Shown: positions 39,208-49,121, counted from the first letter of the stretch. The stretch is 64,000 nucleotides of DNA from an uncultured Alphaproteobacteria bacterium (GCA_902613185.1 CACMGP010000001.1:124001-188000); one strand, 5' to 3'. Notes: a model not told the origin generated them from the letters alone. Numbers and translations are program-made.

Positions 39208-40379
39208 CTGTCTACCTCTCCAAATACTATATCTAGGCTTCCTAAAATCGATGGCACATCAGCTAGTTGGTGGCCCTTTGATAAAAAATGTAGTGCCTGT
39301 AAATGGACAAAGCCTGGTGCTCTCAACTTGCATCGATATGGTTTGGAGCTTCCATCTGAAACTAATACAACACCAAATTCTCCTTTTGGTGCCTCTACAC
39401 TTTTGTATGTAATACCTTCAGGAACTCTATAACCCTCGGTAAATAATTTAAAATGATGGATTATAGCTTCCATTGAATTTTTCATTTCTGATCTCTTAGG
39501 TGGAGTAATTTTATTATTCTCAACCATTACGGGTCCTTCTGGAATATTTTCAATACATTGTAAGATTATCTTAACTGACTCTCTCATCTCTTCCATTCTC
39601 ACCAAATATCTATCATAGGTGTCACCAGTTTTTCCAACTGGTATGTCGAAATCTAAATCTTCATAAACATCATAAGGTTGAGATTTTCTTAAATCCCAAG
39701 CTACACCACTAGCACGAAGAACAGGGCCACTGCAACTTAGTCTTATTGCATCATCTTTCTTTAAAATACCTATATCAACAGATCGTTGTTTGAATATTCT
39801 ATTTTCAGTAAGTAGTTCTTCAAGCGTATCTATGAATTTAGGAAAATTAGTAAAGTATTTTTTCATTTTTTCTAATAAATTTTCAGGCAAGTCTTGGTGA
39901 ACTCCACCAGGACGAAAATAAGCTGCATGAAATCTTGCTCCAGATACAGCTTCATGGAACTCCAACATTTTTTCTCTTTCTTCGAAAGCCCACAGCATTG
40001 GAGTAGCGGCACCTATATCCATAGCAAATGCTGGTATATTTAATAAATGATTTAGTATCCTTGTAACTTCTGCAAACATAACTCTGATGTATTGAGCTCG
40101 TTTAGGAGCTTCAATATTTAATAAATTCTCAACAGCTAAAGCGAAAGCATGTTCTTGACACATTGGTGAGACATAATCTAGACGATCAAAATATGGAATA
40201 GCTTGAGTATAAGTTTTCTGTTCAATTAATTTTTCAGTTCCTCTATGCAAAAGTCCAATGTGAGGTTCAGCTTTATTAACTACCTCCCCTTCTAATTGTA
40301 CAAGAAGTCTTAAAACACCATGAGCGGCAGGATGTTGGGGTCCAAAGTTTAGAGTTACAGGTTTAAAATTCTCTGACAT
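39204..40379 (-). CDS. nuoD: NADH-quinone oxidoreductase subunit D
   Basis: 49-kDa-type subunit that shapes the quinone-binding site with NuoB. The 391 residues include [14 protein letters not shown] and the conserved [12 protein letters not shown] at the start of the cavity, [12 protein letters not shown], and the C-terminal [16 protein letters not shown]. It is separate from nuoC, not fused. It shares one base with nuoC and overlaps nuoE by 4 bases. Confidence 0.97.
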   Translation of the reverse strand: MSENFKPVTLNFGPQHPAAHGVLRLLVQLEGEVVNKAEPHIGLLHRGTEKLIEQKTYTQAIPYFDRLDYVSPMCQEHAFALAVENLLNIEAPKRAQYIRVMFAEVTRILNHLLNIPAFAMDIGAATPMLWAFEEREKMLEFHEAVSGARFHAAYFRPGGVHQDLPENLLEKMKKYFTNFPKFIDTLEELLTENRIFKQRSVDIGILKKDDAIRLSCSGPVLRASGVAWDLRKSQPYDVYEDLDFDIPVGKTGDTYDRYLVRMEEMRESVKIILQCIENIPEGPVMVENNKITPPKRSEMKNSMEAIIHHFKLFTEGYRVPEGITYKSVEAPKGEFGVVLVSDGSSKPYRCKLRAPGFVHLQALHFLSKGHQLADVPSILGSLDIVFGEVDR

Positions 40380-40975
40380 TACTTCTTTTCAAGCTCCTCT
40401 TTAATTGTTTCTTTCATTCCCTCCCAGGGACTTTCATTGTCAAAATCTCTAAATTCCTGTTTTAATGTTACAGGTTCATAAACAACTTTTTTTAAGTTTT
40501 CATCATAACGAACCTCTTCATAACCCGTCAGAGGAAAGTCTTTTCTTAGCGGATGACCTTGAAAATTATAATCATTCATTATTCTTTGAAGATTTGGGTG
40601 ATTAACAAAGTTTATGCCAAAAAGATCGTAACATTCTCTTTCAAACCAATCGGCAGACTCAAAAATTTGTGTTATTGAATTGATATCTAAATTATCTTCG
40701 GAAATGTTTGTAAAAATAAATAATCTTTTATTAAATTTTAAACTTAGAAAAGAGTAGATAAGAGTAAATCGTTCATTTGAATAACTTGATTTGGATAGCA
40801 TATTATCAGTTACAGTAATATCAATTAACTGATCATAGAGTAGATCTTCGTCTTCTTTAATTTTTTGTGTTACTTCTAGAATGGAGTCTTTGTTAACTAA
40901 TATATTGTCTATTCCAGATTTTATTGGAAAATGGAAGTTACCAGTTGAATATTTTTGTAAAATATTTGGAGACAA
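40379..40975 (-). CDS. nuoC: NADH-quinone oxidoreductase subunit C
   Basis: 30-kDa-type peripheral subunit of complex I. The 198 residues contain the family signature [27 protein letters not shown] and [20 protein letters not shown]. It lies 5 bases after nuoB and meets nuoD at one base. Confidence 0.96.
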   Translation of the reverse strand: MSPNILQKYSTGNFHFPIKSGIDNILVNKDSILEVTQKIKEDEDLLYDQLIDITVTDNMLSKSSYSNERFTLIYSFLSLKFNKRLFIFTNISEDNLDINSITQIFESADWFERECYDLFGINFVNHPNLQRIMNDYNFQGHPLRKDFPLTGYEEVRYDENLKKVVYEPVTLKQEFRDFDNESPWEGMKETIKEELEKK

Positions 40976-40980
40976 GAAAT

Positions 40981-41511
40981 TTACCTATAAATCTTCTTTT
41001 TCTTTTTGATTTTATCTTGAAGTTGCATAATGCCGTACAAAAGAGCTTCTGCTGTAGGTGGACATCCAGGAACATAAATATCAACAGGCACTATCCTATC
41101 GCATCCTCGAACAACAGAGTAAGAGTAGTGATAATATCCTCCTCCATTAGCACAAGAACCCATAGAGATTACCCATCTTGGTTCAGGCATTTGATCATAA
41201 ACTTTTCTCAAAGCAGAAGCCATTTTGTTTGTAAGAGTTCCCGCAACAATCATTACATCAGATTGTCTTGGAGAACCTCTTGGAATTACACCTAAACGAT
41301 CTAGATCGTATCTACTCATATAGGAGTGCATCATCTCAACACCACAACATGCTAAACCGAAAGTCATAGGCCATAAAGATCCTGACCTCGCCCAATTTAT
41401 TAAATTTTCAAATGATGCTGTTACAAAACCTTTTTTTTCAAATAGCTCATCAATATTTAATGATTTGTCTTTTTCTAATACTACTCCCAATCTAGTGCTC
41501 CATTTTTCCAT
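40981..41511 (-). CDS. nuoB: NADH-quinone oxidoreductase subunit B
   Basis: Carries cluster N2, the last Fe-S centre before quinone. The 176 residues show the ligands Cys55-Cys56 ([10 protein letters not shown]), the Cys of MGSCANGGG and that of VPGCPPTAE. The N-terminal ATG at 41511 lies inside the 3' end of nuoA (31-base overlap). The Lys-rich C-terminus ([10 protein letters not shown]) is an AT-driven extension of no known role. Confidence 0.96.
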   Translation of the reverse strand: MEKWSTRLGVVLEKDKSLNIDELFEKKGFVTASFENLINWARSGSLWPMTFGLACCGVEMMHSYMSRYDLDRLGVIPRGSPRQSDVMIVAGTLTNKMASALRKVYDQMPEPRWVISMGSCANGGGYYHYSYSVVRGCDRIVPVDIYVPGCPPTAEALLYGIMQLQDKIKKKKKIYR

Positions 41512-41840
41512 TCATATATAAATCCTACTGTGAGAATAAATAAAAAAAACATCATTGAATAAAAACCAAGAGCTCCAATATTGCTAAGACTCACGGCCCA
41601 GGGAAATAAAAACGCAATTTCTAAATCAAATATAATAAATAGTATTGATACTAAATAAAACTTAACATCAAATTTTGACCTAGCGTCGTCAAATGCCTCA
41701 AAACCACATTCATATGCAGATAGTTTTTCAGTATCAGGTGAACTAGGTGATAATATTTTTGAAAGCAAATACATAGCGATTGCCATTCCTGCCCCAATAA
41801 CAATGAATATCAATATGAAAATATAATCTAGGTTATACAT
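41481..41840 (-). CDS. nuoA: NADH-quinone oxidoreductase subunit A
   Basis: Three-helix membrane subunit that opens the nuo operon. I chose the ATG at 41840 (119 residues, [12 protein letters not shown]), the family length. A TTG at 41867 would add nine charged residues ahead of the first helix. The conserved loop [36 protein letters not shown] contains the Cys and the Asp/Glu residues that line the quinone entry. A promoter-like TATAAT lies about 30 bases upstream. Confidence 0.94.
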   Translation of the reverse strand: MYNLDYIFILIFIVIGAGMAIAMYLLSKILSPSSPDTEKLSAYECGFEAFDDARSKFDVKFYLVSILFIIFDLEIAFLFPWAVSLSNIGALGFYSMMFFLFILTVGFIYEWKNGALDWE

Positions 41841-41970
41841 TAAAAGTTTTGATTTTCCGTAACGCAATACATTATAAGAAACAATATGTATTTAGTGACG
41901 ATAAAAATGACGCATTAGTCTTACACTTGATTTTTTAATATTTGAGTGTAAAAAAGTTTAAAAAAATATT
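41841..41970 (-). promoter_or_regulatory. nuo operon upstream region with candidate promoter
   Basis: These 130 bases between nuoA and the lipoprotein gene hold no gene. On the minus strand a perfect TATAAT (41876-41871) lies about 30 bases before the nuoA ATG. The best -35 at 17-base spacing is a weak GTCACT (41899-41894). Farther upstream is the inverted repeat 41921-41951, listed separately. The ribosome binding site before the ATG is weak. The promoter call rests on one good hexamer, so it is tentative. Confidence 0.35.
41921..41951. repeat. Inverted repeat upstream of nuo operon
   Basis: TTACACTTGA (41921-41930) can pair with TTGAGTGTAA (41942-41951): seven Watson-Crick pairs plus wobble pairs around an 11-base AT loop. 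It lies 20 bases past the stop of the lipoprotein gene and upstream of the nuo promoter candidate. There is no T tract after it on the minus strand, so it is not an ordinary intrinsic terminator for that gene. It could be an operator or an RNA-end stabilising hairpin. Confidence 0.4.
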
Positions 41971-42999
41971 TTATCCTCTAGTATAATAAGCAACTCTATC
42001 TTCTGTAAAGATAGGAAATGATTCATTTATTGTTTGTTTTTTTAGATTACTACAATAATAGCCAATATTTTCTATTAAAAGGTCCTTACATTCAGTTCCA
42101 AAGTGGATTTCATCAGCATAAATAGATTGATAAGAGCCATCTAATCTTGAACCATAAATACCAAATTTAAAATTTGCCAAATTATCTGAGTTTTTTACAC
42201 CTTTTTGATCTTTCCAGAGTGTTTGGTTTTTTCTGTAATGCAATAACTTTCCATTTAACCAAATTTTATGAAAAGCTTTGGAAATATCCTTTTTATTAAA
42301 ATTAATATTGAAGACTAAATCATACCATTTATTTCTTTGTAAATTTTTTGCAGATATTATTTGGTACCAATCATGCCTAGCTTCACAAAAAATTCTTTTA
42401 TCAGTATCCTCTGGACCTCCAGCACCAGGTGAGCAATCATCATTCCCTCCTTCAATAATAATAACTCCCTCACTAGATTCGTGTCTCCAAAGCAAACCTT
42501 TCTTCTTGTCTATTTGAAGCATAAACATAGGACCAAAAAAACTCTCTGTGCTATGAAATTGCAATATTGATTTATTCATAGCACTATCATTATTTAGTTC
42601 GTAATTTTCTGTGATTAAAAAAGAATAAGATAACCATATTTCTCCTTGAAAACCATAATTGGTTCCTACCTCTACTCTTTTTTGTTTTTCACCATTTGGT
42701 CGTGAGCAATCTTTTAATTTGTTATAACACTCATCTCCTGGTGCTTGGATAAAAAAAGCAGTATCTCCGTATCTTGTTTTCTCTTTCTGAAGTTGAAAAA
42801 GTACCAAGTTCTTTTTTCTTTGATATTTTTTTATTTCTTCTTTTGAACTAGCATTCCAACCTGGGTCAATTTTAAAACCTTTAATTGTTGTATCGCCAAA
42901 GCTCATACCAAGTGTCTTTAATCCATGAACATCTTTTGATTTATAAGAAGAACATGAAAATAAAGAAAAAATTAAAAAAAACGAAATGAATATTTTGAA
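41971..42999 (-). CDS. Putative lipoprotein, polysaccharide-lyase-like (heparin lyase I fold)
   Basis: A secreted lipoprotein of about 340 residues. The signal segment FKIFISFFLIFSLFSC ends in a lipobox with the acylated Cys at codon 42954-42952 and Ser at +2, which suggests outer-membrane sorting. The mature part resembles the polysaccharide-lyase family with a heparin-lyase-I jelly roll: QKRVEVGTNYGFQGEIWLSY, SILQFHSTESFFGPMF, NKWYDLVFNINFN, HKIWLNGKLL and a final YADEIHFG. The match is from pattern memory, so the substrate is unknown. The gene butts directly onto the 3' end of tRNA-Asp. No ATG, GTG or TTG occurs in frame between the tRNA and the lipobox. The nearest canonical start is a TTG inside the tRNA (43062), so the true start is unresolved and the end given here is only the tRNA boundary. 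Confidence 0.65.
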   Translation of the reverse strand, partial: FKIFISFFLIFSLFSCSSYKSKDVHGLKTLGMSFGDTTIKGFKIDPGWNASSKEEIKKYQRKKNLVLFQLQKEKTRYGDTAFFIQAPGDECYNKLKDCSRPNGEKQKRVEVGTNYGFQGEIWLSYSFLITENYELNNDSAMNKSILQFHSTESFFGPMFMLQIDKKKGLLWRHESSEGVIIIEGGNDDCSPGAGGPEDTDKRIFCEARHDWYQIISAKNLQRNKWYDLVFNINFNKKDISKAFHKIWLNGKLLHYRKNQTLWKDQKGVKNSDNLANFKFGIYGSRLDGSYQSIYADEIHFGTECKDLLIENIGYYCSNLKKQTINESFPIFTEDRVAYYTRG

Positions 43000-43000
43000 G

Positions 43001-43078
43001 TGGCGGGAGCGACGGGACTCGAACCCGCGACCTCCTGCGTGACAGGCAGGCGTTCTAACCAAACTGAACTACACCCCC
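43001..43078 (-). tRNA. tRNA-Asp (GTC)
   Basis: A cloverleaf with acceptor GGGGGTG pairing with CGCTCCC (two G-U pairs). The D-arm is TAGTTCAG..., the anticodon loop CTGTCAC has anticodon GTC, and the T-loop is TTCGAGT. CCA is encoded at 43003-43001. It lies 13 bases downstream of tRNA-Val on the same strand and is probably co-transcribed with it and hup. The lipoprotein gene starts immediately after its CCA end. Confidence 0.97.
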
Positions 43079-43091
43079 GACAATTGTCGAA

Positions 43092-43167
43092 TGGTGGGCG
43101 ATGACGGACTCGAACCGCCGACCCTCTCGGTGTAAACGAGATGCTCTACCAACTGAGCTAATCGCCC
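43092..43167 (-). tRNA. tRNA-Val (TAC)
   Basis: The acceptor stem GGGCGAT pairs perfectly with ATCGCCC, with encoded CCA at 43094-43092. The anticodon loop TTTACAC within stems TCTCG and CGAGA gives anticodon TAC. The T-loop TTCGAGT is normal. The 5' end is only 18 bases after the hup stop codon, with no room for its own promoter, so it is likely processed from a hup transcript. Confidence 0.97.
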
Positions 43168-43170
43168 TAT

Positions 43171-43189
43171 CTAATTTGCAAAAAATTAG
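43171..43189 (-). repeat. Short hairpin at hup stop codon, before tRNA-Val
   Basis: CTAATTT and AAATTAG form a perfect 7-bp inverted repeat with a 5-base loop, including the hup stop codon. The next bases begin tRNA-Val and contain no U tract, so termination here is unlikely. It may mark a processing boundary between the hup mRNA and the tRNA. All but one base pair are A-T, so the fold is weak. Confidence 0.3.
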
Positions 43190-43467
43190 ACTGTGGACTT
43201 TATTAGTTCTTTTAGCTGTTTTCCAGCAAGAAATTTTGGCTTTTTTGATGCAGGAATTTGGATTGACTCTCCCGTTCTTGGGTTTCTTCCAGTCTTAGCT
43301 TTTGTGTTAGCTACCTTAAAAGTACCAAAACCGGCAATCTTAACATCCCCTCCTGCTTTCAAAGTAGATGTGATAATATCAAATAAACTTTCTACAGCCT
43401 TAGTTGCATCTGATTTTCCAACACCATTTTTCGTACTATATTCAGCAATGAGTTCATTTTTGTTCAT
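43186..43467 (-). CDS. hup: DNA-binding protein HU
   Basis: Nucleoid-associated histone-like protein. The 93 residues match HU along the full length: MNKNELIAEYSTKNGVGKSDA, the dimer core GGDVKIAGFGTFKV and the DNA-binding arm RTGRNPRTGESIQIPASKKPKF. The arm contains the minor-groove-intercalating Pro of RNPRTG. A strong AAGGAGG (43480-43474) decides the start. A good promoter lies upstream. lon-hup-tRNA is a common alphaproteobacterial order. Confidence 0.97.
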   Translation of the reverse strand: MNKNELIAEYSTKNGVGKSDATKAVESLFDIITSTLKAGGDVKIAGFGTFKVANTKAKTGRNPRTGESIQIPASKKPKFLAGKQLKELIKSTV

Positions 43468-43497
43468 ACCGAACCTCCTTAGTGATTCTATTAGTTA

Positions 43498-43527
43498 ATT
43501 GTAGTAAGAAAAAGGTAAGAAAATCAA
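43498..43527 (-). promoter_or_regulatory. Promoter of hup
   Basis: On the minus strand TTGATT (43527-43522) and TACAAT (43503-43498) are separated by 18 bases, a good housekeeping sigma-70-type promoter. It lies in the 70-base gap between lon and hup. It could drive hup, tRNA-Val, tRNA-Asp and possibly the lipoprotein gene. The prediction rests on consensus match only. Confidence 0.5.
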
Positions 43528-43537
43528 CAACAATATA

Positions 43538-45955
43538 CTAGTTGACGAATGTTTTTTCCTGATTTTGCTGGTTTTTTGGCTTCATAGACTCTGTAACTAG
43601 GTGTCTCCAGTCCAATTTTTTGTTGATTTTACTAATTTTTCCATCGAGAGCTAAGTCCAATACCTCTTTTGCAAACTCGACTTTCTTAATTATCAACTTG
43701 TTTTGAATGTCTTTTTGTATTTCAACTAAGTCCTTTTCATTTTCTTTTGGGATTATAACAGTTTTAATACCGTACCTTATCGCAGCCAATAATTTCTCTT
43801 TTAATCCCCCAATTGGAAGAACTCTTCCTTTTAATGTAATTTCACCAGTCATTGCAATGTCTCTTTTAATTTTAATATCAGTTAGAGATGAAATTAATGA
43901 GGTAAATATTGTAATTCCAGCACTTGGACCATCTTTAGGTATAGCTCCTTCAGGTACATGTAAATGTATGTCTATTTTATCGAAAACCTTTGGATTTACT
44001 CCGAACTCAACGGAATTAGATTTAATGTAACCTAAAGCAGCAGTAATAGACTCTTTCATCACGTCACCAAGTTTACCTGTTGCATTAATCATTCCCTTAC
44101 CTGAAGATAAATTAACTTCAATATTTAAGATATCTCCGCCAACCTGAGTCCATGCAAGCCCATTGGTAATGCCCACTAAATTTTTCTTTTCTAAAACACT
44201 ATCCTTGAATTTTTCCGGTCCTAAAAAATTTTTTATAGCTTTATCATCAAAAACAAATGGTTTTTTTGACCTTGATTTATTTTTTTCTAATTGGAAAACA
44301 AGTTTTCTAAATAGCTTATCAAAAACTTTTTCAAGCCCTCTGACACCCGACTCCCTAGTATAGTGTCTTACTATTTTTGTAATAGATGCCTTATCAAGCT
44401 TAAATTCATTATTTTTTAAAATATTTTTATTCATTTTTCTTGGTATTAAATATTTTTTTGCAATTTCAACTTTTTCTTTTTCTGTATAACCAGATACTTC
44501 AATGACCTCTAATCTATCAAGAAGAGGACCAGGTATGTTGTAAGTATTACCTGTACATATAAACATTACATTTGATAAGTCATAATCAACCTCAAGATAA
44601 TGATCATTAAATTGATTATTTTGCTCAGGATCTAAAACTTCTAATAATGCAGAGGATGGATCTCCTCTCCAGTCACTACCCACTTTGTCAATTTCATCTA
44701 ATAAAATAATGGGATTAGATGTTTTGGTTTTCTTCATAGCCTGAATAAATCGACCAGGCATTGAGCCAATATAAGTTCTTCTGTGGCCTCTAATTTCAGC
44801 CTCATCCCTAATTCCACCAAGAGAAATCTTTGCAAATTCTCTGCCAGTAGCTCTCGCTATAGATTTACCTAATGAAGTCTTACCCACACCAGGAGGTCCT
44901 ACAAAACATAGTATTGTACCAGATGCTTTCTTTGATCTTTTTTTAACTGCTAAAAATTCAAGTATTCTCTCTTTTACTTTTTCGAGACCATAGTGGTCGT
45001 CATTTAATATTTTTTCAGAACCTTTTATATCAATGACTTCTTTTGAGAATTTTTCCCATGGTATATCTAATATCCATTCTAGGTAATTCCGAATTACTGA
45101 TGCTTCTGCAGACATTGGGCTCATCGATTTTAATTTTTTAAATTCATTGAGAGCTTTTTCTTTTGCCTCTTTAGATAGTTTTACTTCATTTATTTTTTTC
45201 TCTATTTCAGAATATTCATTAGATCCATCTTCACCATCACCAAGTTCTTTCTGTATGGCTTTCATTTGTTCATTTAAGTAGTACTCTCTTTGGGTTTTTT
45301 CCATTTGTCTTTTTACCCTATTTTTAATTTTTTTCTCAAGTGCGGAAAAGTTAAGTTCTTTTGAAAAGAAATTTAGTAAATTTTGAATTTTTTTATTAAT
45401 ATCAGTAATTTCTAAATTTTTTTGTTTATCTTCAATTCCGATGTTTAAGTTGTAATAAATATTATCAATGAACTGATATGGATCTTCAATATTTAAAAGT
45501 CCCTCAAGGATATCATTATTATTTCCTATATTTTGGATATAATTTTGAAATTCATTTTTTAAGACTCTCAAAGAGGCTTTTAGTTCAACTGAATTTTTTT
45601 TGTTAATTACTACTGGTTCAAGTTTAGCTGTAAGGAAGTTATTGCTTGCCTTGACAGCAGACTTTATTTTTATGATTTCTAAACCTTCAGTAAGAACTTT
45701 ATATGTATTGTCGGGTAACTTAAGAAACTGAATAATTTTTGATTTTACTCCGTAGGAATAAACATCGTTAACTTGGGGATCATCAGTCGTTGGTTCTTTT
45801 TGCGTAAATAAATAAATAATCTTGTTGTTATTATTCATGGCAAAATTAATTGCATCAATAGATTTAGCTCGGCCAACAAACAAAGGTGAGGTTATAGAGG
45901 GATAAACAACTAAGTCCCTTAAAGGTAAAATAGGTCCAATGATTTGATTTTCCAT
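43538..45955 (-). CDS. lon: ATP-dependent protease Lon
   Basis: Cytoplasmic AAA+ protease that removes misfolded and regulatory proteins. The 805 residues contain the N-terminal substrate domain (ILPLRDLVVYPSITSPLFVGR), the helical linker, the AAA+ module (Walker A GPPGVGKTS, Walker B ILLDEIDKV) and the protease domain. The catalytic dyad is Ser678 (KDGPSAGI) and Lys721 (GGLKEKLLAA), at the E. coli spacing. It follows clpX by 23 bases and precedes hup. Confidence 0.97.
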   Translation of the reverse strand: MENQIIGPILPLRDLVVYPSITSPLFVGRAKSIDAINFAMNNNNKIIYLFTQKEPTTDDPQVNDVYSYGVKSKIIQFLKLPDNTYKVLTEGLEIIKIKSAVKASNNFLTAKLEPVVINKKNSVELKASLRVLKNEFQNYIQNIGNNNDILEGLLNIEDPYQFIDNIYYNLNIGIEDKQKNLEITDINKKIQNLLNFFSKELNFSALEKKIKNRVKRQMEKTQREYYLNEQMKAIQKELGDGEDGSNEYSEIEKKINEVKLSKEAKEKALNEFKKLKSMSPMSAEASVIRNYLEWILDIPWEKFSKEVIDIKGSEKILNDDHYGLEKVKERILEFLAVKKRSKKASGTILCFVGPPGVGKTSLGKSIARATGREFAKISLGGIRDEAEIRGHRRTYIGSMPGRFIQAMKKTKTSNPIILLDEIDKVGSDWRGDPSSALLEVLDPEQNNQFNDHYLEVDYDLSNVMFICTGNTYNIPGPLLDRLEVIEVSGYTEKEKVEIAKKYLIPRKMNKNILKNNEFKLDKASITKIVRHYTRESGVRGLEKVFDKLFRKLVFQLEKNKSRSKKPFVFDDKAIKNFLGPEKFKDSVLEKKNLVGITNGLAWTQVGGDILNIEVNLSSGKGMINATGKLGDVMKESITAALGYIKSNSVEFGVNPKVFDKIDIHLHVPEGAIPKDGPSAGITIFTSLISSLTDIKIKRDIAMTGEITLKGRVLPIGGLKEKLLAAIRYGIKTVIIPKENEKDLVEIQKDIQNKLIIKKVEFAKEVLDLALDGKISKINKKLDWRHLVTESMKPKNQQNQEKTFVN

Positions 45956-45978
45956 ACTATTAAGATAGTGAGGAATTT

Positions 45979-47232
45979 TTAATTTTCACCCACTTTTTTT
46001 TTTATTTTTGTTTTTTCTTTATATACGATTATTGGTCTATTTGAGATTACTGACTCTTTACTCAAAACTACCTTATCCACAGAATCCTTATCAGGAATAT
46101 CATACATACAATCTAAAAGTAGCTTTTCCATAATTGACCTTAGGCCTCTTGCACCAATTTTTTTTTCAACAGCTAATTGAGCAATTTGCTCTCTACCATC
46201 TTCAGTTATCTCGAATTCAACCCCTTCAAAAGAAAAAAGAGCCTTGTATTGTTTTGATATTGCATTTTTTGGTCTTGTAATAATCTCTTTTAAATCATCT
46301 AAAGATAATTCATTCAGACTAGCGCTTACAGGAAGTCTTCCTACTAATTCAGGTATTAATCCAAATTTAATCAAATCGTCATTTTCAAGTTGTGAAGTCA
46401 TTGGTTGGTCCTGATTAATAGATTTATTAAAACCTATAGACTTTTTATTTACTCGATTTTTTATAATTTTATCAATGCCTTCAAACGCGCCCCCACAAAC
46501 AAACAATATATTTTTTGTATCAACTTGAAGGAACTCTTGTTGGGGATGTTTTCTTCCACCTTGAGGTGGCACACTGGCAGTTGTTCCCTCGATTATTTTT
46601 AGTAAAGCTTGTTGAACTCCCTCGCCAGATACGTCTCTTGTTATGGATGGATTTTCACTTTTTCTGCCCACTTTATCAATTTCATCAATATATACGATAC
46701 CCTTTTGAGCCAAAGCTACATCATAATCACATTGCTGCAGTAATCTTAAAATAATATTTTCAACATCTTCGCCAACATATCCCGCCTCTGTTAGAGTGGT
46801 TGCATCAGCAATTGTAAAAGGTACATTTAAAAATTTTGCTAAGGTTTGAGCTAAAAGTGTTTTACCACAACCTGTCGGCCCAATAAGCAATATGTTTGAT
46901 TTAGATATCTCTATATCTTTTGAAGGGTTTTGAACTCTCTTGTAATGATTGTAAACAGATACAGATAATATTTTTTTTGCATGATCTTGACCGATTATAT
47001 GATCATCGAGATAATTATAGATCTCACTTGGCTTTGGTATCTCAAATTTTTTCTTAGTGTCAATTTTATCATCCTCAACAAGTATATCCTTACATAAAAC
47101 AACACACTCATTGCAAATATAAACATTAGGTCCAGCAATTAATTTTTTAACTTCTTCTTGGCTTTTACCACAGAAGGAACATGATATTTTTTTATCAGAA
47201 CTATTAGCAGAGATTATTTTTTCATCAGACAT
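45979..47232 (-). CDS. clpX: ClpX, ATPase subunit of Clp protease
   Basis: AAA+ unfoldase that delivers substrates to ClpP. The 417 residues begin with a C4 zinc-binding domain (CSFCGKS and [10 protein letters not shown]), followed by Walker A (GPTGCGKT) and Walker B ([11 protein letters not shown]). The pore and sensor regions follow ([23 protein letters not shown]). The Lys-rich C-terminus is normal. It is 2 bases after clpP and belongs to tig-clpP-clpX-lon. Confidence 0.97.
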   Translation of the reverse strand: MSDEKIISANSSDKKISCSFCGKSQEEVKKLIAGPNVYICNECVVLCKDILVEDDKIDTKKKFEIPKPSEIYNYLDDHIIGQDHAKKILSVSVYNHYKRVQNPSKDIEISKSNILLIGPTGCGKTLLAQTLAKFLNVPFTIADATTLTEAGYVGEDVENIILRLLQQCDYDVALAQKGIVYIDEIDKVGRKSENPSITRDVSGEGVQQALLKIIEGTTASVPPQGGRKHPQQEFLQVDTKNILFVCGGAFEGIDKIIKNRVNKKSIGFNKSINQDQPMTSQLENDDLIKFGLIPELVGRLPVSASLNELSLDDLKEIITRPKNAISKQYKALFSFEGVEFEITEDGREQIAQLAVEKKIGARGLRSIMEKLLLDCMYDIPDKDSVDKVVLSKESVISNRPIIVYKEKTKIKKKVGEN

Positions 47233-47234
47233 TT

Positions 47235-47825
47235 TTATTTTTCAATTCTAGTAGTAATTACTTTATCTATCAAACCAAATTTTTGCGCCTCTTCAGGGTC
47301 AAAGAATCTATCTCTTTCCATTGCCTTTTCAATTTCACCAATGCTTATTTTGGTATGCTTTTGATATATTTCATTGAGTCTTTTTTTTGTCTTTAGAATC
47401 TCTTCAGCATGAATTTTAATATCACTAGCTTGTCCTGAAAAACCACCAGAAGGTTGATGAATCATTATTTTAGAGTGTGGTAGAGCATACCTGTTGCCCT
47501 CTTTTCCTGCAGCGAGTATTAATGAACCTGCAGAGGCAGCTTGACCAATACAAACAGTATGAACAGGGCATTTAATATATTGCATGGTGTCATACATCGC
47601 CAATCCAGCTGTGACTAGGCCACCAGGTGAGTTAATATAAAGATTAATTGGTTCTTCGGGATTTTCAGACTCTAAAAATAAAAGTTGAGCGCATATCAAA
47701 GAGGCAGTTTCATCATTGATAGCACCTGTTAAAAAAATAATTCTTTCTCTGAGCAGTCTGGAGAAAATATCAAAAGATCTCTCTCCTTTTCCTGATTGTT
47801 CAATGACTATGGGTACTAGATTCAT
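47235..47825 (-). CDS. clpP: ClpP protease subunit
   Basis: Serine peptidase that forms the degradation chamber of ClpXP. The 196 residues include the catalytic Ser98 (GQAASAGS), His123 (MIHQPSGG) and the later Asp in the [11 protein letters not shown] region. The N-terminus [20 protein letters not shown] is the usual loop that docks ClpX. Its ATG at 47825 lies within the last codons of tig (26-base overlap), suggesting translational coupling. Confidence 0.97.
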   Translation of the reverse strand: MNLVPIVIEQSGKGERSFDIFSRLLRERIIFLTGAINDETASLICAQLLFLESENPEEPINLYINSPGGLVTAGLAMYDTMQYIKCPVHTVCIGQAASAGSLILAAGKEGNRYALPHSKIMIHQPSGGFSGQASDIKIHAEEILKTKKRLNEIYQKHTKISIGEIEKAMERDRFFDPEEAQKFGLIDKVITTRIEK

Positions 47826-49026
47826 GATTTTGAGATCCTTTTTTCATAAGCTCTTCTAAGCTTAACTTAGTTTCTTTAATTTTAAAAGTTTTCATAGACT
47901 CATCTGCTATTTTATTTCTGAGAAGAGTACCATAAGCAGCTTCTGCCGTTCTTTGATCAATTTTTTCACCATAATATTTTTGAATATACTCTTGGAGTTC
48001 TTTCTGCTCAACTTTTACGTTTAAAAATTTTACTAATTCAGAAAAAAGAACGTCTTTTTGAATATTCTCACTTGTGAGTTTTTTTAAACTATCAATTCTT
48101 TCTTTGTGCTCATCTTTCATTTTAGATAAATCAATTTGATATTTTCTTTTAAGTTCAAGTTTTACAACCTCCTCGTTGATGTCAATCTTTTTCTTTTGTG
48201 ATAGAACTTTAAGAAGATCTTCAATAAAAAACTCTTTTTGAAGATAATTCATATCCTCATTGAGTTTATTATCAATTTTGTCATTTAATTCTTTAGTAGA
48301 TTTTAATTTTAAAATCTTAATCAACTCGTCATCATTCTTGGGATAGATCTTTTTATTTATATCTTTGATTTGAGCGTTTATCTTTATTCCTTTTGTAGAA
48401 AAATTAATGTCAGATTTATTTTTAATTTTTAAAAGAGCTTTTTTTAAGTCTAAAAATACTTCTTCTTTAGTTTGGGTGTTTAAGTCTACTCTTACCTCTT
48501 TTTGAGAAAATAATTTTTTTTGTTCATCTTCATAATTTAATATTTCAAAATCTATAACAGAATTTTCATCTGATATATCTATACTCTCTAATGAATAGTA
48601 CTCTTTTCTTACTTTTTCTCTAAAATCATCAATATCTTTTTTTGTTACCTCTGATGTAACTTTCTCTATTTCACTTGTTTTTAACTCATCCATTTTAATT
48701 TCGGGTTTTAAATAAAAAGCCAAGGTAAAATTATAATTATCTTTAAAATTAACATCAGGTTGTATAAGGGATTGTATTTTTTCATCCTCACTGATTTTAT
48801 TTATATTTTTTGATACCTCTTCATTTAATACCTCGTTTTCAATTTGAAGACCAATTTTAGACTTTATGATGCTTACCGGTACTTTGCCCTTTCTAAAACC
48901 TGCAATTTCAAAAGTGGGTTGCTTTTCTGATATTTTTTTGTCAATAATTTTAGCAATAGCGCTTTGATCTAAAGATACCTCAAAAGATGATTTGTAACTT
49001 TTTTTTTCTATGTTTTTATAATCCAT
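47800..49026 (-). CDS. tig: Trigger factor
   Basis: Ribosome-bound chaperone that meets nascent chains at the tunnel exit. From the ATG at 49026 the protein has 408 residues with the ribosome-docking signature GFRKGKVP near residue 42. A PPIase-like middle domain, diverged, and a long helical C-terminal domain follow. Longer readings run into tRNA-Leu and tRNA-His and are rejected. The ATG is only 13 bases after the CCA end of tRNA-Leu, and no ribosome binding site is visible in that gap. Overlap with clpP is 26 bases. Confidence 0.93.
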   Translation of the reverse strand: MDYKNIEKKSYKSSFEVSLDQSAIAKIIDKKISEKQPTFEIAGFRKGKVPVSIIKSKIGLQIENEVLNEEVSKNINKISEDEKIQSLIQPDVNFKDNYNFTLAFYLKPEIKMDELKTSEIEKVTSEVTKKDIDDFREKVRKEYYSLESIDISDENSVIDFEILNYEDEQKKLFSQKEVRVDLNTQTKEEVFLDLKKALLKIKNKSDINFSTKGIKINAQIKDINKKIYPKNDDELIKILKLKSTKELNDKIDNKLNEDMNYLQKEFFIEDLLKVLSQKKKIDINEEVVKLELKRKYQIDLSKMKDEHKERIDSLKKLTSENIQKDVLFSELVKFLNVKVEQKELQEYIQKYYGEKIDQRTAEAAYGTLLRNKIADESMKTFKIKETKLSLEELMKKGSQNHESSTHSH

Positions 49027-49039
49027 ATTACTTGTATTC

Positions 49040-49121
49040 TGGTGCGCCAGGAGGGACTCGAACCCCCACGGTTGCCCACTGGTTCCTAAGACCAGCGCGT
49101 CTACCATTCCGCCACTGGCGC
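49040..49121 (-). tRNA. tRNA-Leu (TAG)
   Basis: The acceptor GCGCCAG pairs perfectly with CTGGCGC, with encoded CCA at 49042-49040. The anticodon stem CTGGT/ACCAG encloses loop CTTAGGA with anticodon TAG, which reads CUN codons. A compact extra arm follows, as in leucine tRNAs, and the T-loop is TTCGAGT. It lies 6 bases from tRNA-His on the same strand and directly upstream of tig. Confidence 0.97.

Noticed and set aside
40924-41295. 123-codon plus-strand open frame opposite nuoB/nuoC
   Set aside because: It is antisense to two clearly identified genes, has no known motifs and an implausible composition.
43000-43062. N-terminal extension of the lipoprotein gene starting at TTG 43062
   Set aside because: Those codons are the tRNA-Asp sequence read in frame; the residues do not resemble a signal peptide. 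Kept only as a question about the true start.
43168-43190. Intrinsic terminator after hup
   Set aside because: The 7-bp hairpin has no U tract and tRNA-Val follows at once, so transcription probably continues.
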